Source: Epiperipatus broadwayi (taxonomy: Eukaryota; Onychophora; Udeonychophora; Euonychophora; Peripatidae). From it: a stretch of 64,000 nt of DNA. The first letter of the stretch is position 1. The number at the start of each line of letters is the position of its first letter. The stretch covers positions 13,212,431-13,276,430 of the forward strand of contig JAQFVV010000020.1 of NCBI GenBank assembly GCA_028023455.1, given 5' to 3'. Both the position numbers and the translations under genes were made by a program. This document shows positions 50,781 through 60,092 of this stretch, piece after piece. The notes beneath the pieces were generated by a model. The model made no database searches, was not told where the DNA came from, and was given only the letters and a program-made list of their open reading frames with translations.

Positions 50781-50818
50781 CTGAAGAAGAGGAGAGAAAA
50801 ATACCTCTTGAAACATTG
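50781..50818 (+). ncRNA. Hammerhead-like core in right pseudo-LTR
   Basis: CTGAAGA (50781-50787), a perfect 6-bp stem AAGAGG/CCTCTT overlapping the core's end, then GAAAC (50810-50814). As on the left, the downstream TTGTG lacks a proper cleavage triplet. Confidence 0.45.
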
Positions 50819-50967
50819 TGCATATACTAACTTGTTGGCTGTGATATTACTAACAGTCAGTGCATATACTAACCTGTTTGTGTGATATTACTAACAGTTG
50901 TTTGCTGTGATATTACTAACAGTTGGTGCTTATACTAACCTGTTTGCTGTGATATTACTAACAGTTG
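50818..50967 (+). repeat. Minisatellite in right pseudo-LTR
   Basis: Same unit types as on the left in the order 42, 41, 25, 42: one 66-bp higher-order unit fewer. Confidence 0.8.
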
Positions 50968-51090
50968 AATGCATTTGAAATATTTAAATAAAAATTATAA
51001 TTTTCTAAAGACATTCAACACACATATTAGATGATGGAAATAGTCCAATATAAAAATACAGCTAGAACACCATCATCACAAACCTTCAAG

Positions 51091-51690
51091 AAAACAATAT
51101 CTTCCTCACAGCTTGTTTCTAAACTTTCTTCAGCAATCATCTTTTGACCTTCTGCATTTATTTTCACTTTGAGTTTTCATAATTTGTATATGTTCATTAA
51201 TGTGCAATATATGCATTATTATTAATATTTTTATAATTGCAGTCACCATCAACTGCAATACATTACTGCCTAGATCCTCTTGGAATCTGATAAGTAATTA
51301 AATGCTATTTTCTGTCCACAATTTCAGCTTGATTTATATTTTATATTAGAGACAATATACAGAGAAAGAAAAAATATTGTCTGGTCAACCATGTCATTCA
51401 TCCATCCTAGACAAATGGATATTTATTATATTAATTTAATTGATTCCAGCTCCACATTGGGATTGATAAAAATTAACACAAAAATTACTCTGGATGAAAT
51501 GAATGTAAAATTATTTAGACTACATAACTTTATATAGAGAATTGTAGTTCAGACAATATTACACATAAAAAAGTTAATACATTATTTAAACACATAACAA
51601 ACAATAGTCTATAGAGTATCATAATTGTTAGACAAGATGCTTATATAAAAAACTATATAATAAGAATGCAGTATTAATAATAATATTTTA
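51091..51690. other. AT-rich spacer, no gene
   Basis: Nothing recognised between the PLE truncation point and the RTE copy. Confidence 0.5.
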
Positions 51691-51693
51691 AAA

Positions 51694-52975
51694 AGGTGAT
51701 AAAAATATTAGAAACTACAGACCTATCAGCCTTTTATCAGTTTTATACAAAATGTTTACCAAGATAATTATGACTCGTCTACAGAAAACACTGGATTTCC
51801 ACCAACCAAGAGAACAAGCTGATTTTAAAAGTGATTTTAGTACAGTAGATACAGCCAGATATTGAGAGAAGTTATAGAAAGGACAAATGAATAAGAGTTG
51901 CCATTATGCTTTGGATTTGTAGATTATGAAAAAGCATTTGATTCTTCAGTCATTAAAGCATTGGATCATCAAGGTATAGATCCACGATATTGTCATATTT
52001 TACAAAATATTTACAAAAATGCAACAGCAACAATTAGACTACTGTATGATATTAGGAAAGTCAACATTGAAAAAAGTGTAAGACAGGGTGACTCCATATC
52101 TCCAAAAATTTTTACAGTAGTGCTGCAAGAATTATTTTGTGGACTAAAATGGGAGCTTAAGAAAAGAAAGTAAATGGAAATTATTTAAGTTGTTTAGATT
52201 TTGCAGATGATGTAGTTGTTTTTTTGCAAATAATGCTTTAGAGCTGCAGGAAATGTTGCAGGAGTTATCAATGAAAGTAGAAAAGTAGGACCAAAGATAA
52301 ATGTTAAAAAGACTAAAGTAATGTTTAATGGAATTTCTCAAAATATGAAAATAAAGATTGATTATGATGAGTTACAAGAAGTTATCAGCTACAAATACCT
52401 TGGTCAAATTATTAATACAGACAGAAACATACTGGATGAAATTAATCATAGAATTAAACTTGGTTGGAGTGCTTTTGGTAGAAATATTTGAAACTAAAAA
52501 GAAATATGCCTATGTGTTTGAAAAGGAAGGTTTTTAATAAATGTGTTTTACCAGATCTTACTTATGGATCTGAGACTTAGACACTTAATAAAAGAGTAAT
52601 ACAAAGATTTCAGACCACTCAAAAAAGTATGGAGAGAAGCATGTTGGGAATAACAAGAAGAGATCAAAAACATAATATATGGGTAAGAAAACAAACAGAT
52701 GTTACTGATCTCATTGAAAAAATAAAAAAAAAACTGAAATGGAATTGGGCTGGACATATTGCAGAAGAGATGATAATAGATGGATAATTGAAATCTTAAA
52801 CTGGATTCTAAAAGATTGTAAAAGACCCAAAAAGAGACCACATTTGGGATGGATAAATGAAATAAGAAAGGGTGCAGGGGTGATGTAGAGAAGAAAAGCT
52901 AAAGGTTGGAGAAGATGGATTAAACTTGGAGAGACCTTCATCAAATGGTTGATGATGTGATTATGATGATTTCAG
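51694..52975 (+). pseudogene. RTE-clade LINE, 5'-truncated RT and C-terminal region
   Basis: Reading starts inside the RT at KKGDKNIRNYRPISLLSVLY, then FTKIIMTRLQKTLDFHQP, FGFVDYEKAFDS (about 51905-51940; catalytic D), SVRQGDSISPKIF (about 52075-52115), an ADDVVVF box (about 52204-52225), ISYKYLGQIINTD (about 52385-52425), TYGSETWTLNKR (about 52560-52595, with one stop) and SMERSMLGITRRDQ then LKWNWAGHIAEEM (about 52630-52770). The C-terminal ERSMLG and WAGH motifs are typical of the RTE/BovB clade. The 3' end has TGATGATG-rich sequence (about 52950-52970), as RTE tails often do. Several shifts and stops; endonuclease absent. Confidence 0.82.
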
Positions 52976-53329
52976 TATAAGTTCTATTAATAGGTTTGGA
53001 TTTTAGGCAAATTTGTCCAAGTTCTTAGTGCATTATAATGCTAGAATATAGTCATGATTAATAGAACACCTGAAGAAAGATATATTCTACTTTGCATGGG
53101 CCACAATGAATGTGCAAAGAGTGTATATGTGTAATAAATTTCTTGTGTAAAGACTGGGAATAAGCAGCCTCCAGTACACTTTACTTTGAAGCTCATTTTA
53201 ACATAAAATATTATTAATTAATTAATTTATACTTTTCATGATTGAATTTTATTATATTCTGGGTATGGGATTGGGTTTTTTTTTCTACATATAAAATAAT
53301 ATTCATAGAAGGATGAATCATTTTTCTGT
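52976..53329. other. Spacer, no gene
   Basis: Nothing recognised. Confidence 0.5.
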
Positions 53330-54600
53330 ATAGCATTTAAATTTTTTAGGTCATCTTCCACTGACTTGTCTATTACTAATTATAAGACAACAACAATAGC
53401 ATCTTCTAAAGAATGTTGTGCAGCAATCTTGATAGGATTATGACTAAGAATATCAGCAACTATATTTTTGTACATGGAGAAAGCTCAGACAACAGCTAAA
53501 ATTTCCTTTTCTGTAATGCTATAATTCAGTTTGACATGTCTCCATGCTCTGATAATGAAATATAACCCTTTGGGTTGTTGAAGCTGATTAATTTAAAAAA
53601 GTATAACTCCTAAACTGTATCTACAACTGTCAGATTCAACATAGAATGGTGTACTAAAATCTATATGTGCCAATATAACAGTAAGTAAAAATTTATCTTT
53701 GGAATATTTGAAAATGATTTTGCTGTTGATCACATCATTCTCATGTTTGGTCTTTCTGCAATAATTTAATTAAGGATTCAGTATCTTTAGCAACATTTTT
53801 ATAGAACCTGTGACAGAAGTTGCACAATTCTCAAAAAAGATCTTAACTGCTCCCTATTATTCAGAGTAGGAAAATTTTTAATTGCTTGGATTTTATCCAG
53901 ATAAGGTTGAATTCCTGTCTTATTCACTATGTGACCCAAAAATATTATCTACTTAGTGGCAAATGTTCTTTTCTTCAAGTTGATCAATGTTCTTGTCATA
54001 ACATTCTTGAACAAAATATTCTACATGAAAAGATGTTCTGTATTATGGAATGCAATAACAACATAATTCACATCCATAATGATAGTTTTAATATGATCTG
54101 ACAATATATGAGCTAAACATCTTATCAGACTTTGATTAGACCAAATAGCATCCTTTGAAAGTCATGAATATCCTTCATATTTTCTATCTTCAGGATGAAG
54201 GAATATTTGCTAATAACTAGTTATTAAGTTGACTGTAGTATATCTGGTTAATATCCTTAAACTTAATAAAAAGGTCATGTATCAAAGGTGGCACATCTTG
54301 TTTAGATATATTGACATTCAATTGTCTAGCATCCAAACAACTGTAACAAGATACAAAGGACTTTTTTTCGATAATATTCCATCTCAGCATTGATAATCAA
54401 TTTGTTTCTTCACTCCTGTTTATACTGGTAGGATATTGTGTAAGATCTACAGTGATAATTCATTTCATTTTTTACCCTGATATAGTGTTCATATCCCATG
54501 TATGATACTGTATTTACTGGAAATATATTCTGGTACTGAATCAAGATATTCTCTAAAGACAAGAATATCATGCAGCTAACCTTTCACAGTTTTAAGTTTA
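53330..54600 (-). pseudogene. Decayed Ty3/gypsy reverse transcriptase and RNase H
   Basis: Minus strand, multiple frames. From about 54400 downward: QEVKKQID then LRWNIIEK, LDARQLNVNISKQDVPP (about 54330-54280), FLHPEDRKYEGYS (about 54200), a box region NYVIAF where YVDD is lost (about 54060), FLGHIVNKTGIQPYLDKIQA (about 53945-53890) and NFPTLNNREQL; then RNase H remnants FYVESDSCRYSLGVILF (about 53650) and NYSITEKEILAVV (about 53520). No intact frame. The next element inserted just to its right at 54,668. Confidence 0.72.
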
Positions 54601-54667
54601 GCTTTAATTTCATGTGTTTCATTTATTTCTTTTACACATGCAATTCAGAGAAAAAATTGCTGGATAC
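54601..54667. other. Insertion flank of the LTR retrotransposon
   Basis: The five bases GATAC (54663-54667) directly precede the LTR and are the candidate target-site duplication. The matching right flank is beyond the window. Confidence 0.4.
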
Positions 54668-54702
54668 TGAAGCAGTCGGATCTGAGTTCGATCCTAGCTT
54701 CA
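54668..54702 (+). repeat. LTR-terminal hairpin
   Basis: TGAAGC and GGATC in the first 16 bases pair with GATCC and GCTTCA further in, giving an interrupted 11-bp stem around a loop that contains GAGTTC. The same hairpin starts the right LTR (62099-62133). The GTTCGATCC part resembles a Pol III B box. Confidence 0.6.
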
Positions 54703-55806
54703 TGTTATTTACCCTAATACTAACCTTAAATTTCCGATGCAATGGGGCTTTATACGTTCAATCCACGCTAATTTCCATAATGAATAACTTGTTTCAAATA
54801 CGTAGTAAAATTAATTAGTTTAGTTTAAATTGGATCAATTCTCTAAATAAATTCATGATAAAATATTCATGAATTTATATATATTAAATTGCGTGGATTG
54901 TGCGTATATATATTTGTAAATATTAAATATATATAATTGTTCGAAAGTTTCATTGCATCGGGAATACTTGTTTTTTTCACCTTTAAAATAATTTGTAAAG
55001 TTTTGTGATTAAAAGCTACATTCTTTCCATAGGCTCTCAAATTCTCAAAAACAACAGTAAAGTTTTATTAATTGGAAAAAGATAAGAATTCAATTTTTAA
55101 TTAAAATCATTTCAGACTTTAAGAATTCATTTTCTAATTAGGAAAGGAATTCAAAAATTAGTTTGAAAGCCTTATCGAAGGAATGTTTTTGAAAACAACT
55201 AATTAAAAAAAAAGAGATTGATAATAAAATGAGCGCTAGCCTTGAGGCATCAGTGAACAGTAGATATATAGCCCTGAAAAGTAAAGAAAGAGAGACTAGT
55301 TTTGATTGTAGAGTAGTGCAGTGAACTCTGTGCGTATAAAAATTGTATTTCATCATGATAGAGGGCTAGAACATCAGGAATCTGGCTATGGTTCCTAAAG
55401 TCCCGAGAAATCTTCAATGGAGCTGCTGAACCGTTTTCCGGATCGATCATTCTGCTAAAATAATGAAAGCTACTAAAATACTATTCCAGTAGTTAACCAA
55501 TGATGCCTACGTTTTCAACAACTTGGAGGAGTAACTTAAGGACAAGCACGGAAGGGTAATATATTTCTATAATGAACGTTAAACTTTCTGGCCAGTTCGA
55601 ACTTTATTTTACTCTCCTATTTAAGAGCTCTTTATTCTTTAATGTAACATTTTTTATAAAACCTTTTATTCATGCTACTGTAAATCTATCTCGTAATTCT
55701 TTAAATCTCTAGTCTTTAAACTTTCTCTTTTCTTACTTGGCGGTTCATTTAATATATATATTTGTGTGCTTTATTAATGTCGTATTTAAAATTATATGCC
55801 AATAAT

Positions 55807-55930
55807 CTTTCGACTCGATGAGCTCCTTGATTCCATTTGCCTCACGCAAATAATATAATATAAATTTTAAATAGTTATTCTCGCCCATTAGAACTAAATT
55901 TATAAGTTCTATTAATCATCGAGTCGAAAG
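55807..55930 (+). repeat. LTR branched hairpin, outer stem 15 bp
   Basis: CTTTCGACTCGATGA (55807-55821) and TCATCGAGTCGAAAG (55916-55930) are perfect complements 94 nt apart. Between them sit two smaller hairpins, ATTTGC/GCAAAT and TAGAACT/AGTTCTA, so the RNA could fold as a branched domain. The same structure is at 63241-63364 in the right LTR. Function unknown. Confidence 0.7.
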
Positions 55931-57160
55931 AAAATATTATACGTTTACTATTTTTATAATTAGCTAATAATAAATTATTAGCTCCGTTTTTCACCTATGT
56001 CCCCAGCTCTTAAGTTACAAGTGTATCTACTCACAAAATGTTAAAATATTGATTTCTTGTTCCACTAATATATATTTATTCGAATATAACCTTAAATGTT
56101 TTATTTACTTGTTGGGGGCATAGACATAGAATTCCAATATTGCGTAATTTCCATTGGCATATGATAAGGACCGCCACTCTTATTATATTTATAAATTCGT
56201 TTAAAGACTAGAGGTAACTAATGCAATCTATATTTTATTGAATAATAACAAATTATTATTATTATTAAATATTTTCTAATATACTTGGTTTCTTAGTTCA
56301 TCATTCTTTTTATAATTATTTAAATGTTCATACCCGCTATCTGTGTTGGCAACCCGAACATACATATGATTTGATTTAAAAAGTATTCAAAGTAATTAAT
56401 TATTAGATATTCGTGTCAGTGCAAGGGTCTCTAGTCCTCACCAACCGTTGAACTAGTTCTTGGCGCATAGCACTGTGCCGTCGATTTCTGCTATCTGAGC
56501 TGTTGAGTTGGGTTTGAATTCAGTTTTGGTTAAGCTGAGTTTGAATCCGATTTGACTTGCGGTGGTGGTGGTTTTCGACCGGTACATGGTTATGTTTTTG
56601 GCTGCCCAATCGTTGTGGCTCGACTTAATAAACCCCACACATGCCCTGGAGATTAGAATTGTGATTTTAGTTACTCAGTTAATTGAAATCCCAATAAAGT
56701 AAATGTTTCTGTAGAGTGATATTTTTTTTAAAAAAAAAAGTGTTATATATATACTGAAATGATTTAATAAATTAAAATATCATTTTCTAATTCTTTCTTA
56801 TAAAAATGTTTTCAAGATTATTTTTTTAAATGTTCGTTCAGTAAAAGATTCGTTAGTTAAAATAATTATTCATATGTATAGATATTAATTATACGTGTAC
56901 TATATCAGTATATATATATATTATACGTTTGTGTTATACGCGTTCGTGACAATAGGAAAAATATCGTTAGCAAAGTAGTAAGAGTCCATAGATCAAAGCA
57001 TAGGGGTAAAATAAATGAAATATTTTGTCTGTGTCAAAATTAATTTTGTTCATCTCAGCTGTTATAATATAAAATATCTAATATGATATCATATAAAAGT
57101 CTTAATTTCAAAGTATTGCTTGCTAGCATATATATTAAATGTTCGCTCCGTATTTTTAGT

Positions 57161-57330
57161 AGTCTCAAAGTAGGCGAAGACCTTCAAACTGGGAATTATC
57201 TGTCAAGCGGTCCGATGCAGTGTGACATTACGCTTTAATGACAATAATTTCTAGAGTAACCTCAAAGCAGGTGAAGACCCTTTGTGTACACCAAGCAGCC
57301 AGATGCAGTTGGCAAAATGCTTAAATGGTT
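57161..57330 (+). repeat. Diverged internal duplication near the LTR end
   Basis: CTCAAAGTAGGCGAAGACC then CCGATGCAGT (57173-57223) recurs as CTCAAAGCAGGTGAAGACCC then CCAGATGCAGTTG (57261-57312). Confidence 0.5.
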
Positions 57331-57600
57331 TGCACGCTTTCATGCTAGCAAGATTTAGAATAATATCTCCAATAAAAGTTCTTGTAATATTAATTTTGAC
57401 ATTTTTTTTTGGTGTTAAAGCCTCATGCTTAGTAATATTTAAACTCCTATATTTAAACTCAGGTCATGAACGCGTTAGCTGTTATTAAATAATAATTACT
57501 CATCATCAATTCAATTGTTTTATTAAAGGTTAAGTCAATCATATGTGGTTTGGGGGTCAATGGGTTATATCACATGCCCTATTGATCTCATTTTGCTCAC

Positions 57601-57610
57601 TGGCGCCCAT
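57601..57610 (+). promoter_or_regulatory. Primer-binding site, tRNA-Lys-like
   Basis: TGGCGCCCAT follows the LTR end after one base. TGGCGCCCA matches the 5' part of tRNA-Lys primer-binding sites; the match stops after about nine bases. Confidence 0.6.
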
Positions 57611-58067
57611 ATAAATAAATTTGTCAGCAAATTTGATTGTCAGCACAGTAGTGGGTCAATCGCCATAATAAAAAAAACCAAGTGTGTTCAATACAGAATG
57701 ATTTGTTGTATCTGCTAATACATAATATTTGTATATCACTGTATAGTTTTTTTTTCAGACATGGGAGAACAGAACAGTTGAACAAAGGGAAAGTGAATAA
57801 TGTTTTTTTTTTATATTTTTGAATACATGTCTCACTCAAACAGTTAAAATAAAGAGCTAACCAAGAAAACGTAGGTAAACTAAAAAAAAAAAGGCAGATT
57901 ACATAGATTGGGGAAATAATATGAAGCAGCTAGTGAAGATTGGGACAATGGACCTGTAGTCAGAGACCTAGTTAAAATTACTGAAGAAAAAAAAAATATT
58001 TTTAAGCATACAGAGAGTACTATAAGTTGATCTGCAGTGTTTATTATATTGTTTATTATATTAGAAA
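57611..58067 (+). other. Untranslated leader of the gypsy element
   Basis: About 460 nt between the primer-binding site and the first ATG. No ORF of note. TTATTATATTGTTTATTATATT repeats lie just before the start codon. Expected to hold packaging signals, which I cannot locate. Confidence 0.5.
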
Positions 58068-60092
58068 ATGGGAAAGCCACTGGAAAGTTCAATGACCTTT
58101 CAATACCCGTTGATTCAAATCATAGATTTTTATGGTGGATGCTGGGAAGATCCTCAGCCACATATAGACAGTTTAGCCGATGCTTTTGCAATAGAAACTC
58201 TGGATAATGTTCAACAAATAATAATTGCTCGTTACCATTTGAAAGCCGTGGCCAAAGACTGGTGGGGCACGATAGAGAAGAAGCCGGACACTTTTGAGCA
58301 ATATTGTCACAAGCTTCTAGAAACATTCTGGAGTGAAAGGAAGCAAGAAAACTTGTTGCGTGACCTCATTAATGAACAGTTTTCAGTAAATAAGGGAAAT
58401 ACCTACGACCGATTTTTTTTACAACAGTCAGCCAAATTTCGCTCATTGTCCAGTTTTAACTTTCCAGAGTCTCGAATTGTACGTATGATAGAATACAACA
58501 TGCCACGAGAAATTCGGAAACTTATGATTCGTAGTCAGATTAGTACCATCCACGAGATGACGAATTTCTTAGAAGAAGTGGATAATCATTTTAGATCTCT
58601 AGACCCAAGTTACGGAAAAGACCTTCCAGCCCCAATCATTAGTCAAATGACTAACCTAATCTCTGAGAAAGATAATGAGGGACATCAGATAACTCATTTG
58701 TGTCCCATTATCGAAATAAATGTAGAGGAGAGCAGAGTATCAGCCTTGATTGACTCGGGCAGTCAAGCATCCATTGTATCTGCGGCATGGATCGGAAGCT
58801 TGAAAAAGAGACGCGAGATAATGCAACTCCCAACCCGTCCGATCCAAATGACCTTGGCTAATGGGAAAAAGGTGTCAAGTGAAAACCATCAAGTGTGGTT
58901 GGAGGTTGAAATCAACAGAAGGCTAGTAGGACATACCTTTCTTATTATGACAGGGCTCATATATGATGTAGTATTGGGTTCCGACTTTTTGATTCAAAAC
59001 CAAGGCATTATTGACTACCCTAAAGGTAGATGCTCATTTGGAAAAGAAACCATCAACTTTAAAACATCACTCCACCGAGAAGGAAACCATGAAAGTTGCC
59101 TAATCCAGCCAGTTGATCTTTCAATGATTGACAAAAAGGTTGAAGAATCCATCATTACTGAACCGGATGATACCGAACAAATGCGGAAAATCCTCAAGAA
59201 ATATGCCATAATTTTCTCTCCAATGCCAGGCGAGATTACAGGGTATACCCACCGAATCAGAGTGAAAGAAGAAACTTACATCCAGTCCAAAACGTACCCG
59301 ATTCCATTTCAGTATAAAGATGAAGTAGAAGCACAGATAAAACAAATGATCGAATGGAATATTGTCGAGCGCAGCCCGTCTCCGTATAACAACCCATTGG
59401 TCGTCGTCAAGAAGAAAAATGGAAACTTGCGGCTCTGCTTGGATGCCCGGAGGTTAAACAGCATCACTATACCGGAAAGAGATGCTCCCCCTCCTATCCA
59501 AGAAGTACTTGTGCGATTAGCTGGGAAGACGGTATTTTCAACATTAGATTTAACTGCCAGTTACTGGCAATTGAATCTCGATCCAAGGGACCGGAAATAC
59601 ACGGCATTTCGGTACGGTGGCTACACGCACGTTTTTAAAAGGGTTCCCTTCGGACTTATTAATAGTGGAGCAGGACTTATGCGCTGTTTGAGGCAGGTCC
59701 TTTCTGAAGAAGTACAAAAACAGATGGTATGCTATGTTGATGACATTGTAATCATCTCAGAAGATGTGAAGGAACACTTACAACATTTGGAAATGTTCCT
59801 GAATGAATGCAGAATGAAGAATATCACAGTGAATTTAGAGAAAAGCCGTTTTGCTATTGGGGAGATAACCTTCCTTGGTCATGTCATTAACAAACATGGT
59901 ATCAAGGTACATCCGGACAAAGTTGCAGCCATAGAGAAGTTTCCAACCCCGACTACTCGGAAACAGATCCGATCATTTCTTGGACTTTGCAACTTTTATC
60001 ACAAGTTCTATCCAAACTTTGCCCAGGAAACTAGGAATCTTATAGACCTCATAAAAAAAAAACCGAAAGTGGGAATGGACCTCACTCCATGA
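58068..60092 (+). CDS. Gag-protease-reverse transcriptase polyprotein, gypsy
   Basis: 674 codons from ATG 58068. Residues about 15-180 form a retrotransposon Gag domain (AKDWWGTIE at 62-70; RKLMIRSQ further on), with no zinc knuckle, so Gag is short. The aspartic protease follows at about 210-325 with the active site as LIDSGSQAS (D229-S-G, not DTG) and flap/ILG-like motif VVLGSDFL. RT spans about 400-650: RLCLDARRLN, first catalytic aspartate D494 in STLDL, and CYVDDI with YVDD at 556-559; the connection FLGLCNFYHKFYPNF follows. The frame ends at 60092 just after a run of ten A (60053-60062). Dropping one A would continue the frame into the RNase H, so this is a +1-type break: a recent indel, an assembly error, or a programmed shift. 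The start is the first ATG in frame with Gag similarity. Confidence 0.9.
   Translation: MGKPLESSMTFQYPLIQIIDFYGGCWEDPQPHIDSLADAFAIETLDNVQQIIIARYHLKAVAKDWWGTIEKKPDTFEQYCHKLLETFWSERKQENLLRDLINEQFSVNKGNTYDRFFLQQSAKFRSLSSFNFPESRIVRMIEYNMPREIRKLMIRSQISTIHEMTNFLEEVDNHFRSLDPSYGKDLPAPIISQMTNLISEKDNEGHQITHLCPIIEINVEESRVSALIDSGSQASIVSAAWIGSLKKRREIMQLPTRPIQMTLANGKKVSSENHQVWLEVEINRRLVGHTFLIMTGLIYDVVLGSDFLIQNQGIIDYPKGRCSFGKETINFKTSLHREGNHESCLIQPVDLSMIDKKVEESIITEPDDTEQMRKILKKYAIIFSPMPGEITGYTHRIRVKEETYIQSKTYPIPFQYKDEVEAQIKQMIEWNIVERSPSPYNNPLVVVKKKNGNLRLCLDARRLNSITIPERDAPPPIQEVLVRLAGKTVFSTLDLTASYWQLNLDPRDRKYTAFRYGGYTHVFKRVPFGLINSGAGLMRCLRQVLSEEVQKQMVCYVDDIVIISEDVKEHLQHLEMFLNECRMKNITVNLEKSRFAIGEITFLGHVINKHGIKVHPDKVAAIEKFPTPTTRKQIRSFLGLCNFYHKFYPNFAQETRNLIDLIKKKPKVGMDLTP

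Larger units (their letters stand above)
47600..51090 (+). mobile_element. Penelope-like element in partial head-to-tail tandem
   Basis: Order: the 3' end of one unit (from 47600, including a remnant of the protein C-terminus), shared untranslated region, full coding region of a second unit (48200-50506), the same 3' end and untranslated region again (50500-51000), then the first codons of a third copy, cut off near 51090. The repeat offset is about 2.9 kb. This partial tandem layout with long pseudo-LTRs is characteristic of PLEs, and the RT plus GIY-YIG content confirms the class. The coding region has many stops and shifts, so the element is dead. Confidence 0.88.
50500..51090 (+). repeat. 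Right pseudo-LTR of the PLE
   Basis: Second copy of 47600-48245, about 2.9 kb downstream. It begins with the C-terminal motif AAHMAMAKNPISQ and ends within the first codons of a further coding region (MEIVQYK), where the tandem copy is truncated. Confidence 0.85.
54668..57599 (+). repeat. Left LTR, about 2.93 kb
   Basis: Starts TGAAGCAG, identical to the start of the right LTR at 62099. The end is placed at TGCTCA (57594-57599) because TG...CA termini and a primer-binding site at 57601 follow; its reverse complement TGAGCA resembles the start. 54668-56570 aligns with the right LTR to the window end; 56571-57599 cannot be confirmed here. Promoter and poly(A) positions were not determined. Confidence 0.75.

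Noticed and set aside
55250-55450. Minus-strand frame in the LTR, repeated at 62672-62884
   Set aside because: Present in both LTRs only because the LTRs are repeats; no motif and its start codon context is not distinctive.
58120-58326. Minus-strand frames inside the gypsy polyprotein
   Set aside because: Shadows of the coding strand; also true of 59015-59345 and 61673-61876.
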